DNA of 64,000 nucleotides from DMER01 sp003451645 (GTDB lineage: Bacteria > Pseudomonadota > Alphaproteobacteria > Micropepsales > Micropepsaceae). The notes beneath the pieces are model-generated. The model saw only the letters and a program-made list of their open reading frames with translations. It was not told the origin of the DNA and did no database searches. Location: NCBI GenBank assembly GCA_031976175.1, contig DALYLR010000008.1:1-64000 (forward strand). The letters are read 5' to 3'. The position numbers and the translations under genes are program-made. The stretch's first letter is position 1. Each line of letters opens with the position of its first letter. Shown here one piece after another: positions 1 to 8,243 of the stretch.

Positions 1-146
1 GGGGAAGTCCCGGCCCGGATTAGGTCCGGGGCGGGGATGGGGGGGCAGCTGACATGACGCACAACATTTCGCGCCACAATCGATCAGGGACCTGTCAGTC
101 TAAGCCGCAGAATATGGCTCCGTTGGCGTCTTGGCGCTTTGGCGTG
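1..146. repeat. Long direct repeat, copy A
   Basis: This copy starts GGGGAAGTCCCGGCCCGGAT and ends at TTGGCGCTTTGGCGTG. It matches 322-471 closely over its whole length, including the central block CAGCTGACATGACGCACAAC, with only scattered substitutions and small indels. The window edge cuts it, so the unit may extend further left. Its composition resembles the intergenic repeat families scattered through many alphaproteobacterial genomes, but I cannot name the family. Confidence 0.85.
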
Positions 147-321
147 TCCCTCCATTTTTGTCATCCCGGCCAAGGCCCGCTTAGGGCCGCGAGCCGGGAC
201 CCATGAACACTGATGGCGCCTGAAGCGAACAAGACTTTCGCGCAAAGACGCGAAGGCGAAAGACATGGCGCGAAGGGACCGGTGTGTGTCCATCATCTTC
301 CCCCCCATGCGCCAGCATGTG

Positions 322-471
322 GGGGAAGTCCCGGCCCGGATTTGATCCGGGGCGGGGATGGGGGGCGTTCAGCTGACATGACGCACAACATTTCGCGCCA
401 CAATTGATCAGGGACCTATCAGTCTAAGGCAAAAAAACATGATTGCTTTGGCGTCTTGGCGCTTTGGCGTG
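322..471. repeat. Long direct repeat, copy B
   Basis: This is the second copy of the unit at 1-146, offset by 321 bases. In front of it lies CCCCCCATGCGCCAGCATGTGGGGG-like sequence with weak dyad symmetry, probably part of the full unit. Behind it the CTTTGGCGTG end is echoed once more, in degenerate form, near 490-520. Confidence 0.85.
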
Positions 472-682
472 AGACCCTTCAACGCATCCGCTCGCTTGGC
501 GCCTTTGCGTGAAACCCTTCTTCCATCCGGGTGACACGACGGCGCGTGACAACTTATCCGACACCTCAGCGCCTCATGTGAGACTGAGCACGCCGCGCGG
601 GGTCTGGCCGGAGCCGCGGCGCCATAGGGGCCTTGTGCGTTCGCCTCCTGACCAGATGCCTCCCAAACAAGTCAACCTCGCT

Positions 683-800
683 GTTACGTTTTGTCTGAAT
701 CGCGTTTTCGGGCTCGCGCGGCGCCAAAAACGGCTCAATTCAGCCAAAAAAACGCACAAAACCTGTTACGTTTTGTTACGTTCTGTTTCGTTTGGTTACG
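683..800. repeat. GTTACGTTTT motifs, including a 10-bp tandem array
   Basis: GTTACGTTTT occurs once at 683-692. A head-to-tail array follows at 765-800: GTTACGTTTT, GTTACGTTCT, GTTTCGTTTG, GTTACG. The 10-base period puts every unit on the same face of the DNA helix, as in arrays of protein binding sites. It lies 16 bases beyond the stop codon of the minus-strand MoxR gene. No protein can be assigned to it. Confidence 0.75.
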
Positions 801-815
801 ATGGACACCGCAAAA

Positions 816-1661
816 CTAGTTGCGTTCGCGGCGCGCCAGGAAGGCCAAGCGCTCAAACAAATGCACATCCTGCTCATTCTTGAGCAACGCACCGTGAAGC
901 GGCGGGATGAGCTTGTTCGGGTCTTTTTCGCGCAAGGTTTCAGGGCTGATGTCGTCCGCCATCAACAATTTGAGCCAATCGAGAAGCTCAGAGGTCGAAG
1001 GCTTCTTCTTCAGGCCGGGCACTTCGCGGATTTGGTAGAAGATCTTGAGCGCTTCACCCACCAAACGGTCCTGAACGCGCGGGAAATGGACGGCAATAAT
1101 CTGTTTCATGACCTCTTGGTCCGGAAACTTGATGTAATGGAAGAAGCAGCGGCGCAGGAACGCGTCCGGTAATTCCTTCTCATTGTTGGACGTGATCATG
1201 ACGATTGGGCGCTGATGCGCTTTGATGGTCTCGCCGGTCTCGTAGACAAAGAATTCCATGCGGTCCAATTCTAGGAGCAGGTCGTTCGGGAATTCGATGT
1301 CGGCCTTATCAACCTCGTCGATGAGCAGGACCGGGCGCTGACCATGGGTGAATGCCTCCCATAATTTGCCCTTTTTGATGTAGTTGTGGATGTCCTTGAC
1401 GCGTTCGTCCCCCAGCTGACTATCGCGCAAACGGGCCACAGCATCGTATTCGTATAGGCCTTGCATCGCTTTAGTTGTCGATTTGATGTGCCATTGGATG
1501 ATCGGCGCGCCTAGTGCTTTGGCGACCTCAAAGGCCAGGACGGTCTTGCCCGTGCCTGGTTCCCCCTTCACCAAGAGGGGGCGTTCGAGCGTGATGGCGG
1601 CGTTGACGGCCACGCGTAAGTCATCCGTGGCGACATAATCCTTGGTCCCTTCAAAGCGCAT
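816..1661 (-). CDS. MoxR-family AAA+ ATPase
   Basis: This is a cytoplasmic AAA+ ATPase of the MoxR family (281 aa), a group that acts as chaperones for maturation or metal insertion, usually with a VWA-domain partner. The Walker A motif GEPGTGKT lies near residues 33-40, the Walker B LLIDEVDKAD near 113-122, and a sensor segment MITSNNEKELPDAFLRRC near 153-170. The start is ATG at 1661, preceded by AGGACG. The usual downstream VWA/CoxE-like gene is absent: more than 800 bases of repeat-rich DNA follow. It diverges from the ATP-grasp/alpha-E/transglutaminase operon across 194 bases. The family call is secure; the substrate is unknown. Confidence 0.93.
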   Translation of the reverse strand: MRFEGTKDYVATDDLRVAVNAAITLERPLLVKGEPGTGKTVLAFEVAKALGAPIIQWHIKSTTKAMQGLYEYDAVARLRDSQLGDERVKDIHNYIKKGKLWEAFTHGQRPVLLIDEVDKADIEFPNDLLLELDRMEFFVYETGETIKAHQRPIVMITSNNEKELPDAFLRRCFFHYIKFPDQEVMKQIIAVHFPRVQDRLVGEALKIFYQIREVPGLKKKPSTSELLDWLKLLMADDISPETLREKDPNKLIPPLHGALLKNEQDVHLFERLAFLARRERN

Positions 1662-1855
1662 CGGCGTCCTGGTCCTCTTTTTCCCGGTGACAAATTCTCA
1701 ATTGCGCCTGAGGCTATGCGGGCCAGAGGGGGATTGGCAAGGGCAGGGCCTGCGATAAGGCCTTGACGCCAGGGGGGCACTTGCCTCCACTGCGCCAAAT
1801 CACCTGTAGGGACGGATTCTGGCCTCAGAAGGCCTTCGAGTTGGGGGAGAACGCC

Positions 1856-3367
1856 ATGACGGAGCTTGCGGCAGCGAGGACCCAAGGAGACAAGGCCGCA
1901 GCCAGCATGCAGCCTCCGCGGCCCGGCGCGGATGCCCCCTTCATCCGCTATCATCTCGACCGGGCATGGGACGAGATGTTTGAGGCTTCAGGCACCGCGA
2001 GGCCCCATGCTGTTGGGCTTTTTGAGACTTTGTGCAGGCTGCCGCCTGATGAAATCGTCCGGCGGCAGATGGTCTGCGAGCAGACCTTTCTGCATCAAGG
2101 GATCACCTTCACCGTCTATGGGCATGAGCAGGCAACGGAGAAGATCATCCCGACCGATCTCTTGCCCCGGATCATTCGCGGCACCGAGTGGGATCAGCTG
2201 GAGCGCGGCCTGAAGCAACGCATCCTGGCGCTGAACTTGTTCCTCAAGGACATTTACGGCGAAGGCCGCATCCTGACCGATCAGGTCATCCCGCGCGATT
2301 TGGTGTTCGGTTCCAAGCATTATCACCGCGAGATGCGCGGCGTGAATGTCCCGCTCGATGCCTATGTCAATGTCTGCGGCACGGACATTGTCCGGCGCGA
2401 GGACGGCGTGATGGTCGTGCTAGAGGATAATCTGCGGGTTCCCTCTGGCGTCTCGTACATGCTTGCCAACCGCGAGGTGGTCAAACGCGCTTTCCCAGAG
2501 CTTTACCGCGCCGCGCAAGTGCGCCCGATCGAGCATTATGCCCAAGAACTGCTCCACACGCTGAAGGCTTTGGCCGCGCATGCGCGCGAAGAGCCTCGGA
2601 TAGCCGTTCTGACGCCTGGCATTTTCAACTCCGCCTATTACGAGCACGCGTTTCTGGCCCGCGCCATGGGCGTCGAGCTTGTTGAGGGCCGCGATTTGCT
2701 GGTCCACGATAACGTTGTGTATATGCGCACGACCAATGGCTTGCGGCGCATTGACGTCATTTACCGGCGGATCGACGACGACTTTGTCGACCCGCTCGCC
2801 TTCCGGCATGATTCCACATTGGGGGTGCCCGGAATATTCAACGCCTATCGCGCCGGCAATGTTGTGATCGCCAATGCGCTCGGTACGGGCGTAGCGGACG
2901 ATAAGGCCGTTTATTCGTATACGCCCGATATCATCCGCTACTACTTGAAAGAAGAGCCGCTGATCCCCATTGTAGAGACAATGCGCTGCCGCGAGCCCAA
3001 AATGCTTGCGCATGTTTTGGACAATCTGGACAAATTGGTTGTCAAGGCGGTTGGCGAGAGTGGCGGGTACGGCATGCTCATTGGTCCGCATGCCAGCGCT
3101 AGCGAGCGCGAGGCCTTCGCCGCCAAGCTCAAGGCCGATCCTGACAACTATATTGCGCAGCCCACAATACAACTTTCAACCGCCCCCTCATTGGTTGATG
3201 GCGGGATCGAAGCGCGGCACGTTGATCTGCGGCCCTATATTCTGCATGCGGAGCAGACCAGGATTGTCCCTGGCGCTCTGACCCGCGTGGCGCTGAAGCG
3301 TGGTTCCCTGGTGGTCAATTCCAGCCAGGGTGGCGGGTCAAAAGATACTTGGGTTCTGGCGGAGTAG
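1856..3367 (+). CDS. Circularly permuted type 2 ATP-grasp protein
   Basis: This 503-aa protein belongs to the circularly permuted ATP-grasp family (DUF404/DUF407), predicted to form amide or peptide-like bonds. Family features include the RGTEWDQLERGLKQR segment, the FGSKHYHREMRG block, VVLEDNLRVPSGVSYM, and a C-terminal LVVKAVGESGGYGMLIGPHA segment that corresponds to the nucleotide-binding part. I chose ATG at 1856 because GGGGGAGA precedes it; the frame is open further up to 1763, but that part lacks a family match. The alpha-E gene follows after 4 bases and the transglutaminase-like gene after that, the known conserved trio of this family. The product is not characterised. Confidence 0.92.
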   Translation: MTELAAARTQGDKAAASMQPPRPGADAPFIRYHLDRAWDEMFEASGTARPHAVGLFETLCRLPPDEIVRRQMVCEQTFLHQGITFTVYGHEQATEKIIPTDLLPRIIRGTEWDQLERGLKQRILALNLFLKDIYGEGRILTDQVIPRDLVFGSKHYHREMRGVNVPLDAYVNVCGTDIVRREDGVMVVLEDNLRVPSGVSYMLANREVVKRAFPELYRAAQVRPIEHYAQELLHTLKALAAHAREEPRIAVLTPGIFNSAYYEHAFLARAMGVELVEGRDLLVHDNVVYMRTTNGLRRIDVIYRRIDDDFVDPLAFRHDSTLGVPGIFNAYRAGNVVIANALGTGVADDKAVYSYTPDIIRYYLKEEPLIPIVETMRCREPKMLAHVLDNLDKLVVKAVGESGGYGMLIGPHASASEREAFAAKLKADPDNYIAQPTIQLSTAPSLVDGGIEARHVDLRPYILHAEQTRIVPGALTRVALKRGSLVVNSSQGGGSKDTWVLAE

Positions 3368-3371
3368 ACCG

Positions 3372-4334
3372 ATGTTGTCGCGAGTTGCGGATAATCTCTA
3401 CTGGATGGCGCGTTACTTGGAACGGGCAGAGCATGGCGCGCGTGTACTTGACGTCAAATTGGAGGCAATGCTCGAAGAAGCGGCCGAAGACACGGCCGAG
3501 GGCTGGGTGCGGGCGCTGGCCACGCTCACCAACCCGATGGCAAGTTGGGGTATAGCCGCGCCCTCCGACATCGCGCACAGGCTCACTTTTGACCGCCAGT
3601 CCAATAATAGCGTGTTGATGTGCATCCGTTATGCCCGCGATAATGCGCGGCAGATGCGCGAACAGATCTCGACAGAGATGTGGGGCCGCCTTAACCGCCT
3701 CTATCTGCGCGCCTCGGATCCGGAGGCTGAGCGTGAATGGCGCCGGGCGCCGGTGCCGTTCCTGAATGGCGTGATCGACGACCTGATGATGTTCTCTGGA
3801 CTGACGGATTCGACCATGCGCCATGGCGAGGGCTGGCATTTCATCCAGATCGGCCGCTATTTGGAGCGTGCGCAGTGCGTGAGCAGGCTTCTGGATGTCT
3901 ATTTTGGGGATCTGCCGGACGATGTACCCTACAAATTGCGCGCGCCGCGCTATGCCGACTGGATCGGGCTTCTGAAGCAATGCACAGGCTTCGAGGCCTA
4001 TTGCAAGGTTTACACCGCCGATGTCGATCCGAACCGGATCGCCGAATTTCTTCTTCTCGATGCGGAGTTTCCCCATTCGCTGCGTTTCTCTGTGGACCGA
4101 TTGAACGATGAGCTGCTCGCAATTGGTCCGGGTGCTGCCGGGGGTCCGCAGCGCAAGGCCGAGCGGCTTGCCGGCCGCCTCAAGGCAAGCCTTGATTATG
4201 GACAAGTGGACGAATTGCTGGGTGGCGACATCGACCATTTCTTGCACGACGTACAGGAGCGCTGTGTTGAAATCCATGAGAGCGTGTTCGATGCGTTCAT
4301 CGCCTATGGCGTCGAAGATCTTTTGAGGGCTTAA
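3372..4334 (+). CDS. Alpha-E domain protein (DUF403)
   Basis: This 320-aa, mainly helical protein starts MLSRVADNLYWMARYLERAE, the diagnostic opening of the alpha-E family. Further helices carry DNARQMREQIS and GEGWHFIQIGRYLERAQCVS, repeating the YLERA pattern. The family always travels with circularly permuted ATP-grasp and transglutaminase-like proteins and is thought to be part of a peptide or amide modification system, though the biochemistry is not established. The ATG at 3372 follows the previous stop by 4 bases, so the genes are probably co-transcribed and coupled. Frames on the opposite strand here are shadows. Confidence 0.93.
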   Translation: MLSRVADNLYWMARYLERAEHGARVLDVKLEAMLEEAAEDTAEGWVRALATLTNPMASWGIAAPSDIAHRLTFDRQSNNSVLMCIRYARDNARQMREQISTEMWGRLNRLYLRASDPEAEREWRRAPVPFLNGVIDDLMMFSGLTDSTMRHGEGWHFIQIGRYLERAQCVSRLLDVYFGDLPDDVPYKLRAPRYADWIGLLKQCTGFEAYCKVYTADVDPNRIAEFLLLDAEFPHSLRFSVDRLNDELLAIGPGAAGGPQRKAERLAGRLKASLDYGQVDELLGGDIDHFLHDVQERCVEIHESVFDAFIAYGVEDLLRA

Positions 4335-4339
4335 CGCGC

Positions 4340-5293
4340 ATGCATTACTCGATCCAACATGTGACACGCTTTCGCTATGACGCGCCAATCCGCGAGTCAG
4401 TTATGCAGGTCGTTATGCAGCCCAAGAGCGAGGGCGCGCAGAGGCTGACAACGTTTCAATTGAGCACGCGCCCGCGCGCCAATTTACAGGCGTATACGGA
4501 TCATTTCGGCAATGCTGTCTATCATTTCTCTGTACCAGGGACACATACGGAATTGGTCATTGAGGCCGATTCAACAGTGGAAGTGGGCCCCCTCATTCCG
4601 GCGCCTGAATGGGTCGAGCCCGACGTTTGGCAGGCTCTGGCGTCGCCTGAATTCCAAGCTGAGCACTTTGACCTCCTGCGGCCGACAGCTTTGACACGGC
4701 CGTCAGCTGCCTTTGAGGAATTCATGCGAGACCGCAATCTAAGCCGGTCCGGCGATCCAATGACGGCACTGCGCAGGCTGTGCCGCGCGGTCTATGACAG
4801 TTTTGCCTATGTGCCTGGTCCCAGCGATATCGATGCTGACATCGACGCCACGCTTGATCGCAGGCAAGGCAACAACCAGGACCTCGCGCACATCATGCTC
4901 ACGGCCGCACGGCAGTGGGGCATTCCAGCGCGCTTTGTCTCTGGCTACATCTATACGCGGCGCGATACTGGCGACCGTTCGGACCCAGAGGCCGCGCATG
5001 CCTGGATAGAGGCGCATATTCCTGGGCATGGCTGGACAGGCTTTGATCCCACCAACAATGTGGCGGTCAATGAACGCCACATTCGCGTTGCCATCGGCCG
5101 GGACCATCACGATGTGCCGCCTACGCGTGGTGTCTTCAAGGGCGCGGCCAATAGCGAGCTGTCGGCTGCCGTCCACGTTGCCCCTGCACAGGCCCCTAAA
5201 CGGCGGGAGGAGTTCTTGCGCGTTGTGAGGCCGATGGGCCAGTCACCCAGGCCAGGTATGGCGCAACCCGTTCATGCGGATCAGCAGCAATAG
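4340..5293 (+). CDS. Transglutaminase-like protein lacking the catalytic cysteine
   Basis: This 317-aa protein has the N-terminal beta domain typical of bacterial transglutaminase-like proteins (MHYSIQHVTRFRYDAPIRES) and a papain-like core from about residue 160. The His and Asp of the triad are present (H220 in AAHAWIEAH, D236 in GWTGFDPTNN). The family's GVCQDFAH motif reads GNNQDLAH, which puts N179 where the nucleophilic Cys should be. The codons GGC AAC AAC CAG are unambiguous at 4868-4879. It is the third gene of the ATP-grasp/alpha-E operon, 5 bases after the previous stop. It may be a non-catalytic binding subunit; an active protease or transglutaminase by the usual mechanism is unlikely. 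Confidence 0.9.
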   Translation: MHYSIQHVTRFRYDAPIRESVMQVVMQPKSEGAQRLTTFQLSTRPRANLQAYTDHFGNAVYHFSVPGTHTELVIEADSTVEVGPLIPAPEWVEPDVWQALASPEFQAEHFDLLRPTALTRPSAAFEEFMRDRNLSRSGDPMTALRRLCRAVYDSFAYVPGPSDIDADIDATLDRRQGNNQDLAHIMLTAARQWGIPARFVSGYIYTRRDTGDRSDPEAAHAWIEAHIPGHGWTGFDPTNNVAVNERHIRVAIGRDHHDVPPTRGVFKGAANSELSAAVHVAPAQAPKRREEFLRVVRPMGQSPRPGMAQPVHADQQQ

Positions 5294-5302
5294 ACGGTTC
5301 TG

Positions 5303-7081
5303 CTAGAGTGGCGGCTCATTTGTCCGTGTGCGGATTGCATCGCTCATTCCGTTCAGGATAGTGGGCCAGTCGCCGAAGCCGGGCGCCGTAATCACCTTTG
5401 TGCGCGGATACCATGGATAGCGATCTGTGCCCAGTTGCGGCCAGCTGCGGCCAGGCAGCACAAACCAAGTCTCGGTCCCAAGCGCTGCGGCCATCGCGGC
5501 AGTTGCCGTTGGCGCCGAGATGACAAGGTCCAATGCGGCGCTGAGGGCCGCGGCCTCATTGAGGTCGTCTTTGAGATCAAGATCCTCAAAGGCCACAATG
5601 TCCCCCCCCGTAAGTGCGCGGGCGCGGGCGAGTTCATCCCTACAATCCCCATACTGAAGATTGATGAGCCGCACACCCGGTACATTGAGGGCTTTGGCCC
5701 AGTCCTCGATGGCCGCGTAGTGCTTACGTCTTTGTACGTTCAGAAAGCCGGACCGCCAGCAGATCCCAACCTTGAGCTCCGAGCCAATTGAGGAAAGCTT
5801 GCGCCGCCAGAACTCTGTGCGGTCCGGATCCGCCTTTAGGTAAGAGCCGTGCTTGCCAAACATCTCGGTCGTGGTACGGAGATATTTCAAAGCGGTTCCA
5901 GCCGCGAGGTGGACATCGCAAGCATAAGGACCATCCGCCCACGGTGCAATCCGGATCGTCTTGGCACCCTTCTTGGCATTATACTGCGGGGCGACGAAGG
6001 CTTGCGGGAAGGAGCGCTGAAAGATGGGCACCAAGCGGTGGTCGCATGCAATCATGACCTTTCCGTCCGGTCCGCAGGCCTCGATGAGGTCGGGAACGGT
6101 CTCGGCGAACATGATTTCGTCACCGATCCCTTGTTCGCCAACAATGAGAACTCGCTTGCCGCCGAGGTCCTCACCGCGCCAAGCCGGCGGTTTTACCGAG
6201 ATAAGGACCGCATTGCCATAGGCTGGATCGAGCCGGGTCTCGTAGTCTGTCCACGCTTGGTCGAGGGCACCAATGCTCGCGCCGCAAAGACCTCGCGCGT
6301 GGATCATCTCAAGTCTGTCAGTTGCGCTGCCCTCATGCGTGGTATTCAACTCCAGCGCCCGGTTGTAGCTAGCCATCGCCTCGTCCAGCGGGCCCATATG
6401 GGTGAGTGCATAGGCCAGGTTGTGCCAGAAACGGTCCGTTTCCGGATTGATCCGGATCGCTTCCTTGTAAAAGGTGACCGCATTCTCAAAGTCACTGTTT
6501 TCGCCACAGATGGTGCCGAGCGTATTCCAGAGAAGCTCCGCCTGCGGAATGAGATAGATGGCATCGCGCACGAGATCAATCGCATCGTCAAACCGGCCCA
6601 TGTCCCGCAAGCATCCGCCAAGATTCGTATAGCCCTTTGGACAGTGCGGTCGAGCCTCGATATAGAGGCGAAAGGCGCGCTCTGCTTGCTCCAGCATGTT
6701 CATCTTCCAGGCGGCGAGCCCAACATTCAAATAGATATCCGGATCATCCGGCTGCAAGCGCAATGCCTTTTGATACATGTCTGCAGCGGCGCTCATTTGG
6801 CCGAGATTGTCCAGTGCTAGAGCAAGCAAGTGATAGGCGGTGCCGGAGTCAGGATCCAGGTCAGCAGCAGATGCGGCGTTGAGAGCGGCCTCGCGCCAGT
6901 CTGCTTTGTGATAGGCTTGGATCGCCTTTTTGAGCGTACTGGCTGCCGCAAAGGCCAAGTCTGACGCCTTGGCGCGCGCGGCTTCTGCCGCGAACAATTC
7001 CATCCGGCTCAGCGCGGATTGCTTGGCATCGGGCGTAGCATGCATAAAGCCAGCGGTCTTGCGGGCGGCAGGTATTGTCAT
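5303..7081 (-). CDS. flmG: TPR glycosyltransferase, FlmG-like (flagellin glycosyltransferase candidate)
   Basis: This 592-aa protein has an N-terminal tetratricopeptide array (about residues 35-270; for example AYHLLALALDNLGQMSAAADMY and later repeats) followed by a GT-B-like domain resembling GT9/GT41 C-terminal regions (LVIVGEQGIGDEIMFA-type segment, KVGICWRSG, then DLVISAPTATAAMAAALG). This architecture matches Caulobacter FlmG, which uses its TPRs to bind flagellin and transfers pseudaminic acid. I chose ATG at 7081 because AAGGAGG lies 7 bases upstream; the frame extends to 7171. It diverges from flbT and the flagellins, and nonulosonic acid genes lie just beyond. Acceptor and donor are inferred. 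Confidence 0.75.
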   Translation of the reverse strand: MTIPAARKTAGFMHATPDAKQSALSRMELFAAEAARAKASDLAFAAASTLKKAIQAYHKADWREAALNAASAADLDPDSGTAYHLLALALDNLGQMSAAADMYQKALRLQPDDPDIYLNVGLAAWKMNMLEQAERAFRLYIEARPHCPKGYTNLGGCLRDMGRFDDAIDLVRDAIYLIPQAELLWNTLGTICGENSDFENAVTFYKEAIRINPETDRFWHNLAYALTHMGPLDEAMASYNRALELNTTHEGSATDRLEMIHARGLCGASIGALDQAWTDYETRLDPAYGNAVLISVKPPAWRGEDLGGKRVLIVGEQGIGDEIMFAETVPDLIEACGPDGKVMIACDHRLVPIFQRSFPQAFVAPQYNAKKGAKTIRIAPWADGPYACDVHLAAGTALKYLRTTTEMFGKHGSYLKADPDRTEFWRRKLSSIGSELKVGICWRSGFLNVQRRKHYAAIEDWAKALNVPGVRLINLQYGDCRDELARARALTGGDIVAFEDLDLKDDLNEAAALSAALDLVISAPTATAAMAAALGTETWFVLPGRSWPQLGTDRYPWYPRTKVITAPGFGDWPTILNGMSDAIRTRTNEPPL

Positions 7082-7306
7082 CGAGCGGCCTCCTTCATGA
7101 TGGCGTGAGTAAGGCATGGAGCCATTTAAGGAAGCGCTAAGGTTGCGGGCGCCTTCATCTTGACACGGCATGTGACCGTAATGGTTTGTATACAGATAAT
7201 TTGATCGTGCAGATGTGAAGTATTAACCCTGCAGCTTTATTGTGGGCCTTCATGAGGCGGGGGTACAGCGTGTGCATCTGCCATTAAAGGCCTTGGGGGC
7301 ACAGAA

Positions 7307-7729
7307 ATGCCGCTGAAACTATCGCTGAAACCGCATGAGCGCTTTGTGCTAAACGGTGCCGTCCTGACAAATGGGGACCGGCGCACTCACTTGGTTCTGC
7401 AGAATAAGGCGTCGATCCTTCGGGAGAAGGATATTCTGCAGTCGGACGATGCCAATACGCCAGCGCGGCGCATCTATTTCCCGATCATGATGATGTATCT
7501 CGATCCAGACGCTGCGACGCAGTTCTATGATGAGTTCGCGCTGCGCATGAGCGAGTTCATGAACGCGATCAGCAATCGCGAGGCCATGGACAGCTGCATC
7601 GCGATCAGCAAGGCCGTGATGGCGGGGCAGCATTACAAGGCACTTATGCTGTGCCGCAAGCTTTTCGATTTCGAGCAGGAGCGACTGAACTATGTCTGTG
7701 ACGGCGTATCAAAAAGCGCAGCATGCTAA
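7307..7729 (+). CDS. flbT: Flagellar biosynthesis repressor FlbT
   Basis: This 140-aa protein matches FlbT, which in Caulobacter binds the flagellin mRNA leader and represses its translation until the hook is complete. The opening MPLKLSLKPHERFVLNGAVL and the block RIYFPIMMMYLDP are characteristic. The ATG follows GGGGGCACAGAA. Its last 38 bases overlap the start of flaF in another frame, so translation of the two is probably linked. The 225 bases between it and the divergent flmG-like gene contain a TTAACC half-site-like sequence near 7226 and the palindrome TGTATACA near 7187, but no promoter that I can assign firmly. Confidence 0.95.
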   Translation: MPLKLSLKPHERFVLNGAVLTNGDRRTHLVLQNKASILREKDILQSDDANTPARRIYFPIMMMYLDPDAATQFYDEFALRMSEFMNAISNREAMDSCIAISKAVMAGQHYKALMLCRKLFDFEQERLNYVCDGVSKSAAC

Positions 7730-8045
7730 CGAGTCCTTGCGGACGACCGAGTACCGGCTGTTCGCGCAAGTGACTGGTGCCTTGATGGAAGTGGAGAAGG
7801 CCGGCCGTTATGACGCGGTGAGGCTGATCGATGTGCTGGACTGGAACCGGCGGGTTTGGAGCGCTCTCGCATCCGATTGTGCGAGTGAAGGCAATTCTCT
7901 CCCGGACTCTGTCCGGGCCGGGATCATCTCCCTGGCCATTTGGGTCTCGCGCTACTCGAGCAGCGTGGTTCAGGAGGGCGAGTCCTTGGAGCCGCTCATC
8001 GATGTCAACAAAGACATCATGGCAGGCCTGGCGGGGCGGAGCTAA
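7692..8045 (+). CDS. flaF: Flagellar biosynthesis regulator FlaF
   Basis: This 117-aa protein is FlaF, the partner of FlbT; in Caulobacter it promotes flagellin translation and secretion. The sequence AYQKAQHANESLRTTEYRLF near the start and the central LIDVLDWNRRVWSALASDC are typical, as is the helical tail ending LIDVNKDIMAGLAG. It starts inside flbT (ATG at 7692), an overlap of 38 bases. The first flagellin gene follows after a 198-base gap that carries its own sigma-54 promoter, so flaF and the flagellin are separately transcribed, at least in part. Confidence 0.95.
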   Translation: MSVTAYQKAQHANESLRTTEYRLFAQVTGALMEVEKAGRYDAVRLIDVLDWNRRVWSALASDCASEGNSLPDSVRAGIISLAIWVSRYSSSVVQEGESLEPLIDVNKDIMAGLAGRS

Positions 8046-8059
8046 TTGCCGTGGTGAAG

Positions 8060-8070
8060 TTTTTGCCGGG
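8060..8070 (+). promoter_or_regulatory. Candidate FlbD/ftr-type half-site upstream of flagellin 1
   Basis: TTTTTGCCGGG lies about 75 bases upstream of the -24 element of the first flagellin promoter. The identical 11-mer occurs at 9171-9181 before the second flagellin. Its reverse complement, CCCGGCAAAAA, resembles the half-sites of the Caulobacter ftr elements bound by the sigma-54 activator FlbD. This is inference from repetition and position. Confidence 0.45.
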
Positions 8071-8141
8071 TGGATTTGTGATTGAGAACGGGCTTGGAGA
8101 CGTCGAGCGGTTGAAAAATCAAGGGTTTTGGTGGCGATGGG

Positions 8142-8157
8142 TTGGCACGGAGTTTGC
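8142..8157 (+). promoter_or_regulatory. Sigma-54 promoter of flagellin 1
   Basis: TTGGCACGGAGTTTGC matches the sigma-54 consensus TTGGCACG-N4-TTGC at every conserved position, with the required 10 bases between GG and GC. Transcription should start near 8169, giving a leader of about 75 bases with the strong ribosome binding site GGAAGGAAGGA before the ATG at 8244. Confidence 0.9.
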
Positions 8158-8243
8158 CGGGACGTTGGTTAGGGCCTCGTTGAGGCCTTCGAACAAAATG
8201 TTCGCAACGGCCACCATCCAGAACGGAAGGAAGGACTAGAAAG

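Larger units (their letters stand above)
1..815. other. Repeat-rich region without a credible gene
   Basis: No reading frame here has a good ribosome binding site or a recognisable product, and the short frames present overlap one another on both strands. The stretch holds two copies of a roughly 145-base direct repeat, several short fragments of the type CTTTGGCG / CTTTGCGTGA, an inverted-repeat-like segment near 160-205 (GTCATCCCGGCC ... GAGCCGGGAC), and a 10-base tandem repeat near its right end. It lies downstream of the minus-strand MoxR gene, so it is not that gene's promoter. Its left boundary is outside the window. Confidence 0.7.

Noticed and set aside
1..520. CRISPR array
   Set aside because: The repeats are about 145 bases long, present only twice and not separated by unique spacers of uniform length.
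509..883. Small plus-strand open frame before moxR
   Set aside because: It runs through the GTTACG array into the end of moxR, has no ribosome binding site and a composition typical of non-coding DNA.
3315..4388. 357-aa minus-strand open frame across the alpha-E gene
   Set aside because: It is a shadow of the alpha-E gene, which has clear family motifs and correct spacing in its operon; the minus frame has no recognisable domain.
5849..6820. 323-aa plus-strand open frame opposite the TPR glycosyltransferase
   Set aside because: It mirrors the codon pattern of the flmG-like gene, has no ribosome binding site and no domain.
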